Shown here: positions 58,116 through 64,000 of the stretch, piece after piece
Position numbering within the stretch: position 1 is the first letter of the stretch
Layout: every line of letters starts with the position of its first letter
From: Dysidea avara
Lineage: Eukaryota > Porifera > Demospongiae > Dictyoceratida > Dysideidae
DNA: 64,000 nt
Direction of reading: 5' to 3'
NCBI RefSeq assembly: GCF_963678975.1
Contig: NC_089274.1
Span: forward strand, 48,452,075-48,516,074
Translations under genes and position numbers: made by a program
Notes under the pieces: generated by a model
Seen by the model: the letters and a program-made list of their open reading frames with translations, nothing else
Database searches by the model: none
What the model was told of the DNA's origin: nothing

Positions 58116-59599
58116 TAAATGTTAGGCCACTCCAAATAGCAAGTTCTCGTCCTGTACCTCAGTAGTTCACAGTACCCAGACATATTTACATGCGGGCAGG
58201 TTCATTCCCATTATAATTAGTTCATTATGAGAGTAACACTTCACCATGCACAACCAATTTGAACAGATGGCCTTGACATAGCCAGCTAGCTATCTTCAGA
58301 AATCTAACTTAGTTCTTCAGTGATTATTTATTATTAATTGTTCTTCAGTGATTTGGGTTTTCTCCACACATGCAATCCTAGGTCCCTCCAATCCAAGGTT
58401 AATGAGTTCGACCTTGCCAATATAGCTACTATATGACTTCTCCATAGAGAAATACATGCTGACATCACATAATAGTTGTTATAGCAACAATATAGATCAC
58501 TGTAGAGTGTGATAAGACACTTTAATAGTTTGGATGCTGGGTTAGCTATAAACCACATTGTTAATTGTGTACAGCATATAATATGATGGGTTAATAGTCG
58601 CTTACTGCCTGCATGATCCAGGCTAGTCTGTGTTCCATCGACATTATTATTGTATAGCTGGTATTATTGTGCTGATAGCTATGCATGACACTGTTTTGTA
58701 CTGGCAATAAATAATTGGTAGCTAAATAACTATAATTTCATTCAAATGTTTGCTTTTTATGGTGGTTATAGCTACAATTCATGGCACTAATGCAGTTACG
58801 AAGTGAACACTGATATCTATATATTTTTACATATATGTACAGATCATTACATGCAGCAACATGTGTGAAGCCAAGTTAACAAGCCTACTAAATGCTACCA
58901 ACCTGCATATATGATTACCAAGTGTGTTTGTGGGATGTGTAAATAGAAGCCAATTAATACATCTTTAGTTACACATCCATTGACCTAGCTACACCTCTGT
59001 ATCAGATACAGTTACATTGTTTTACTGTATATGGTGTGTGGCTATTGGTGTGATGCTGGTGCCAGTTATCAAATACTTGTGACTGTTTACAAAAGACAAA
59101 GATAGATATGGTTACTGATACATGAATAGCTACATTGTTGTTTACCAATTCAGTCTGTATGGTAATAATACTTGTGCATGTGAATTGATAAGTATTAACA
59201 CTGTTTCTGGTACAGTACACACGAAGAAGTTATCCTGGTCCATTCCTGAACACACCCTCCATTATTACTAACTTTTATACACTTAGAAGGTGTACAGTAT
59301 AGCTAGATTAAAATAGAACTTTCATTTATCTTGTAGCCCCCGGCTATAAGGTGGAAATAAAGGAGGTAATTTGAAAACTTATCAGCAGTGGCTCAATGGG
59401 CCGTGTGAGTTTGTCAGTTTTGGTGCAGAGGTTCCTGGTTCTAATTTAAGGTAATTTTTCTGTTCTTTGTGTAGGGTGACTGTTCTATTAGAATATCTTG
59501 ACCTAAGACTACAATTTATCTTGTAAAATTTAATGAGCTCGTTGGAAAATTGTAGCCTTCAATTGTGTATATGTACAATTGCAGGTATTAGACCAGAAA
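58116..59599. other. region upstream of gene E
   Basis: No gene is seen. At about 59385-59460 there is a tRNA-like fragment (TGGCTCAATGGG then GGTTCTAATTTA), probably an old SINE, followed by a CTATTAGAATATCTTGACC motif at about 59483. Confidence 0.5.
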
Positions 59600-60719
59600 A
59601 TGGAGATTGTACATACTTGGACTGTCTTTATTATTACTGTTCAGCTACTGACAGTGTCTGGTAAGTGAACACTAACATATGCATTTATAGTTCAGTTTTA
59701 GGTGTCTAGCTATAGTGAAACTTTATGGCTTGTGTAATAATTTTATGGTGGTGTAACAGTATTTCACTAATAAGCACTGCACGTATTGTAAAATCAATTA
59801 GCATAAAATAGTAGCTACTGTTATCTGCTTAATTAGAGTTGAAAAAACAGCTGCATGTTTGCATGCCAATACTGTAACTCTCTGTTTATATTAATGTACC
59901 CATTAAAAGCAGAACAGATTGGTTTGTAGATTATTTGTGTTTTCAAAGAGCTGGTGATATGTGATACTTCAATATCAAGTGTGGTGTTTAGAAAATGTTG
60001 TAAAATATACTGTACAAAGTGATCAAAAGATTTTAAAATGAGTTTGTGTTCTAATAAAATTGTAAGGCTTGATTGCAAAAGAAACCTCCTGATTTGATAT
60101 AAAATTGTAATCAGTTATCACTAGACATATTCATCTAGTATCAATAACGGTGCCAGTTTAACAATAACATGTGCACTGGTATATTGTCCAGCTTTATTGT
60201 CACATGTATAAATGTTAGACCTATTGTATTATAACAGCTGTCATACATTAATAGATGGACAGTGCACCACTCAAGTGAATGTAGAACAAGCTGGAACTGA
60301 TAGATTTAATACTGGCACCCAAGTGCTCAGTAGTAATGGCTTCTCATGTAGGGGCAGAGTGACTGGTTTTATGATAAGTATGGCTAGGGGTACTGGTGGT
60401 GGTGATAACCCAAGTATTGAGATATGGCGCCCCTCAGGGACCACATATAATAGGCGATCACAGTACACAATAAATAATAATGATGCAAGAAATATGGGAA
60501 GTTATGATCTGGCAGAAGTGACATTTACTGGAGTTGATGTTGAATCAGGTGATGTTATTGGATATTATCTATCAGAAAATCTACGCCGTACTGTGTGGAA
60601 CATTGCTGGATCTGCTTCTTATACTATCAGTTCAAACAGCGCTCTATCCAGTTTTGATATTAACGGTACTAATGTACAAACTGTTGGTGATAGACAACCT
60701 CTGATTCTAGCAATGTTTG
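59600..60719 (+). CDS. Ectodomain gene E, related to the RTK family, 5' part only
   Basis: Two exons fit: 59600-59660 (signal peptide MEIVHTWTVFIITVQLL, phase-1 donor GTAAGT) and 60255-60719 (phase-1 donor GTGAGA). The second exon encodes about 155 residues: FSCRGRVTGFMISMARG, PSIEIWRPSG, VTFTGVDVESGDVIGYYL and WNIAGSASY. The C-x-G-x-V, IW and GD-x-IG-x-Y positions line up with the ectodomain of gene D (CEGVVYGWEF, SIWKV, NDSAVGLYI), and the signal exon/domain exon phases are the same as in genes B and C. No EGF, transmembrane or kinase exon was found between 60720 and 64000, so the rest lies further right or is lost. The product is secreted or membrane-bound. Confidence 0.65.
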
Positions 60720-60949
60720 GTGAGATTATATTTGACTTTGTTGTATATGTAACAAGTGTATTAGAAATTTCATAGAAATAGAAATAAAGTGAGTCATCTA
60801 CACATGCATCTATACTAGTAGACATAATTCTCCTACTTTAATCATGCAGTCTGTCATATATTCATGACTAAAGTATAGCTACAGGTGTATGATCCCTACT
60901 CTAATTTCTAATTACACTTGTTTAATTTTTTGTTTTATACAGGTGTATA

Positions 60950-62340
60950 ATTATTACTGGTGAACCAGTGCATACCACAACAAACAAAAGAATGGTACCT
61001 CACACATTATAAAATTGTTATGCAATTGGTTGGAGGCATGAGCTAGTCAGCCGGACAGCCAGCTATCAGAAAATTCAATTGAATGTATATTATACAAGCA
61101 TCAGGAATTTTTAGTTCAATTAGGGCCGAATCATAGAAAAAAAAGTAGGGAACATGTCAAAGGAGGTTGCTCATACTTGCAGATATACTAATGGACATTT
61201 AATCCCTAATTCAGTCATGATAGGTAGACTAAATTAGGGATTAGGGACTGAATTAGGAATTAGGGTCCACTAGTATATCTGCAGGTGTAGATGACCTCCC
61301 TTGTTTCCCTACTTTATTTTATGATCCCTAATCAAACTTTAAGTTCTTAATGTTTCCTTATACTTGTTTGTTTATTTTTGTAACATTACCATGACTGGTG
61401 AGCCAAATATCAATTACTGACTTGAAAATTAAGTGGCCATTATGCTTCACTTTCAGCTATGTTCAAAAGGTATGTTTTTTCCCCCACCTTTTCAAACATA
61501 CTTTATGTAACAACTTTAAACAGGCTGTAGGACCAGGTGTCCTACAGACCTTCAGCACTTGTGCTGTAAAGCCTTAATAAATAAATAAATAAAAACCTGT
61601 TACACAGTGCTACAAATAAAGAACAGGTAGGAGAAGTTCCTCTGCAATCAATCCAGTCACCACAAACAATATGGATGATTCATGTGCCCCAACTATCAAG
61701 TACTGACTCAAAAGTGAAAGTGGCCATTATGTTTCGCTTTCAGCTATGTTCAGCCCATTTCACAGCACCACAAATAAAGAACAGTAGAAGAAGTGCCTCT
61801 GCAATCTAAAGACAAATGTTACAACTACATACATAACTAGCTACTACTATACTACTACATAAAGGAAATATAATAATTAAGGGTAGAGGGGATTGTCATC
61901 ATCATCACTGTCCTGAAGAGCCCAATACCTTCAGATCATTTTAGCATTATTTTGCTGCAGTGCAACAGAAAGTTGTTGGACACCTTTGGCTGTCAGCAAA
62001 AAGAAATGAGACACAAAGGAGGACAAAGGTAAGCCCATGATACGTGAAGTGACACCAAACAGTGAAAACATCAAGCCCATAGCCTTGAGTTATGCTTGTC
62101 TGAAGGCAGGCAGGCAGGCAGGTGGGTGGGTGGGTGGGCAGACAGGCAGGGTCAGCAGAAAGTTCCACTGAATAAAAAATAAAAATTTTGTGGCAATCTA
62201 TTGGAAGCATTTAGAGCCATACTGAAGGCACTTTTGGCTTGGTTATACCTAACCAGTACTGCCAAGGAACCAGGATGGTATATTGTGAAGCTGGTTTTTG
62301 GGTGAGAAAATTCCAATATACAGTATGATAGTACTGTATG
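60950..62340. repeat. dispersed repeat, copy 2
   Basis: Contains the same ordered blocks as 7690-8290 (ACTGGTGAACCAGTGCATAC, TTTCAGCTATGTTCA twice, CATACTGAAGGCACTTTTGG, ACCTAACCAGTACTGCCAAG), with extra material between. The unit ending GACCTTCAGCACTTGTGCTG and a (AAAT)n tail at about 61535-61590 looks like a SINE tail. Confidence 0.65.
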
Positions 62341-62768
62341 ATTAGGCTTGCGCCAATTATGCCGGCATAACTTCGAGCATAATAGGCTAGCAAAAGCATC
62401 AAGCATTATGCCAGCATAATAGGACGATTTTCAAGAATTTTCATTAAAATGTGCACGTCAAAAATATTACACAACATGAACACACTGCACATTATTACTA
62501 CATTTCATATCAAAATCTGTAATAGAGCAGTCACTTACTCTAATGCAGCAGTCAGGAAATGCAGATATACTCTAATAAAACAGTCAGCTCTCGAGCATAA
62601 TCTTGATTTTGAGAGCATAATTTTGAGCATAATAGGCTGGATTTTTTAGCACTGCTCAAAAGCATAATAGGCAATTTTCAAAGCATAATTGGCTCAAGCC
62701 AAAAATCATAGAAACTTGTTGGTAGGATTTAGGATCAATCTGAAGGCATTTTTAGCTTGGTTATACTA

Positions 62769-63061
62769 ATCTAATCCAAGCTGTAAAAAAGGGTGCGGCC
62801 CCAAAAAGACCATAGTGAAAAAGATGTGAAATCCAAGGTGGCAGCCAAGAAATGGCTGTGATGGTATGCTAATCTGATGGTAAAAATTTTAATAACAACA
62901 ATTCAGGTGAATTTGGTGCCAAGACCAAGCGGCACCAAATTCACCTGAATTGTCGTTATTAAATCGCTGCCACCTTTGATTTCATATCTTTTTTCACCAT
63001 GGTCTTTCAGGAGTCGCACCTTTTTTTACAGCTTGGCTGTTTTGGATTAGATATCACTTCT
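62769..63061. repeat. fold-back element with AAGCTGTAAAAAAGG ends
   Basis: Outer arms CTAATCCAAGCTGTAAAAAA and complement, inner arms AATTCAGGTGAATTTGGTGC and complement, meeting near 62925. No coding. Confidence 0.8.
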
Positions 63062-63211
63062 TTTGTATGGGCTTTTATAACCTGTCTTTTTTTTCTTTAC
63101 CACAGAAAGAAGAAAAAGAGTTAAAGTATATTTTTAATACTTTATCTATTTTTGATTTTATCAGTAATTATACAAATTTTATATAATATTTATTACATGC
63201 CAATTCTTCTC

Positions 63212-64000
63212 TGCAGGATAACTGGTTTGCAGCTGATCTCTCTACCGGCTGACTTGAAATGTAGCCAAACTCTCTACAGGGTGACTTGTTTGTGGCTGAA
63301 CTGTCTACAGGTATCTTGTTTGTAGCTGAACTGTCAACAGGGTTATTTGTTTGTAATTGAACTCTCTACAAGGTGATTTGTTTGTAGCTGAACTCTCTAC
63401 ATGGTTAAGTTGTCTAGCTGCTCTCTACAGGGTGATTTGTTTGTAACTGAACTTTCTACTGGGTGATTTGTTCATAGCTGAACTCTCTACAATGTTATTT
63501 TTTTGTAGCTGAACTCTCTACAGGGTTGATTTATTTGTAGCTGATCTCTCAACAGGGTGATTTGTTTGTAGCTGATCTCTCAACAGGATGATTTGTTTAT
63601 AGCTGAACTCTCTAAAGGTTATACATCCTGTAGAGAGATCAGCTAGACAAATCAACCAGCTACAAAGAAATGACACTGTAGAGAGTTCAGCTACAAACAA
63701 ATCACCCTGTTGAGAGATCAGCTACAAACAAATCACCCTGTAGAGAGTTCAGATACTTTGTCTATAGCTGATCTCTCTACAGGGTGATTTGTTTGTAGTT
63801 GATCTCTCTACAAGGTGATTTGTTTGTAGCTGATCTCTCTACAAGGTGATTTGTTTGTAGCTAATCTCTCTACAGGGTGATTTGTTTGTAACTCTCTACA
63901 GGGTGATTTGTTTGTAGCTGAACTCTCTACTGGGTGATTTGTTTGTAGTTGATCTCTCAACAGGATGATTTGTTTATAGCTGAACTCTCTACAGTGTTAT
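63212..64000. repeat. 31-bp minisatellite with an inverted block
   Basis: About 25 units of the form CTCTCTACAGGGTGATTTG + TTTGTAGCTGAA fill the end of the window and continue past it. Units at about 63626-63748 are in the opposite orientation, then the first orientation resumes. Variants differ mainly at CTGAAC/CTGATC and TCTACA/TCAACA. Confidence 0.92.

Noticed and set aside
63212-64000. CRISPR-like array of about 31-bp repeats
   Set aside because: The units are contiguous with no unique spacers, mutate gradually, and the DNA is from an animal; it is a minisatellite.

Overview
The window looks like animal genomic DNA, most probably from a demosponge. The basis is AT-rich DNA with many short GT-AG introns, a FANCM orthologue with animal-type exon structure, a local family of receptor tyrosine kinases (RTKs) of the kind known to be expanded in sponges, and dense DNA transposons and fold-back repeats. 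The species cannot be named from the sequence alone.

Layout. Positions 1-12526 (minus strand) hold most of a FANCM DNA translocase/helicase gene in nine visible exons, with the 3' end beyond the left edge. Its introns carry a 3.1-kb pogo-type transposon (2355-5484) and several MITEs. A 336-bp divergent promoter region separates FANCM from the first RTK gene. Four related RTK genes follow: A (12863-16201, plus), B (20089-25054, minus), C (32720-36981, plus) and D (about 41276-48445, plus). A, B and C encode signal peptide, a lineage-specific ectodomain, one EGF-like module, a transmembrane helix, a tyrosine-rich juxtamembrane segment and a tyrosine kinase with a short C-tail, all with the same exon phases. 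D lacks the EGF exon and has a changed activation loop. Between C and D lie two broken copies of family exons, one of them interrupted by a LINE insertion. A further ectodomain gene (E, from 59600) begins near the right end; no downstream exon was found before the edge.

Region 49600-58120 is a nest of mobile elements whose insertion order can be read from target-site duplications: a MULE-like fold-back (9-bp duplication) hit by two other elements, and a palindromic TWA-duplicating element split by a 2.5-kb element that carries a Ulp1/C48-type protease reading frame. The last 0.8 kb is a roughly 31-bp minisatellite with an inverted block.

How the genes relate: FANCM acts in DNA repair at stalled forks and is unrelated to its neighbours apart from sharing a promoter region with RTK gene A. 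The RTK genes look like a receptor family with diverging ectodomains and a homogenised kinase, signalling through repeated juxtamembrane YxxP sites. Exon limits come from reading splice signals and phase by eye and have not been confirmed by transcripts.
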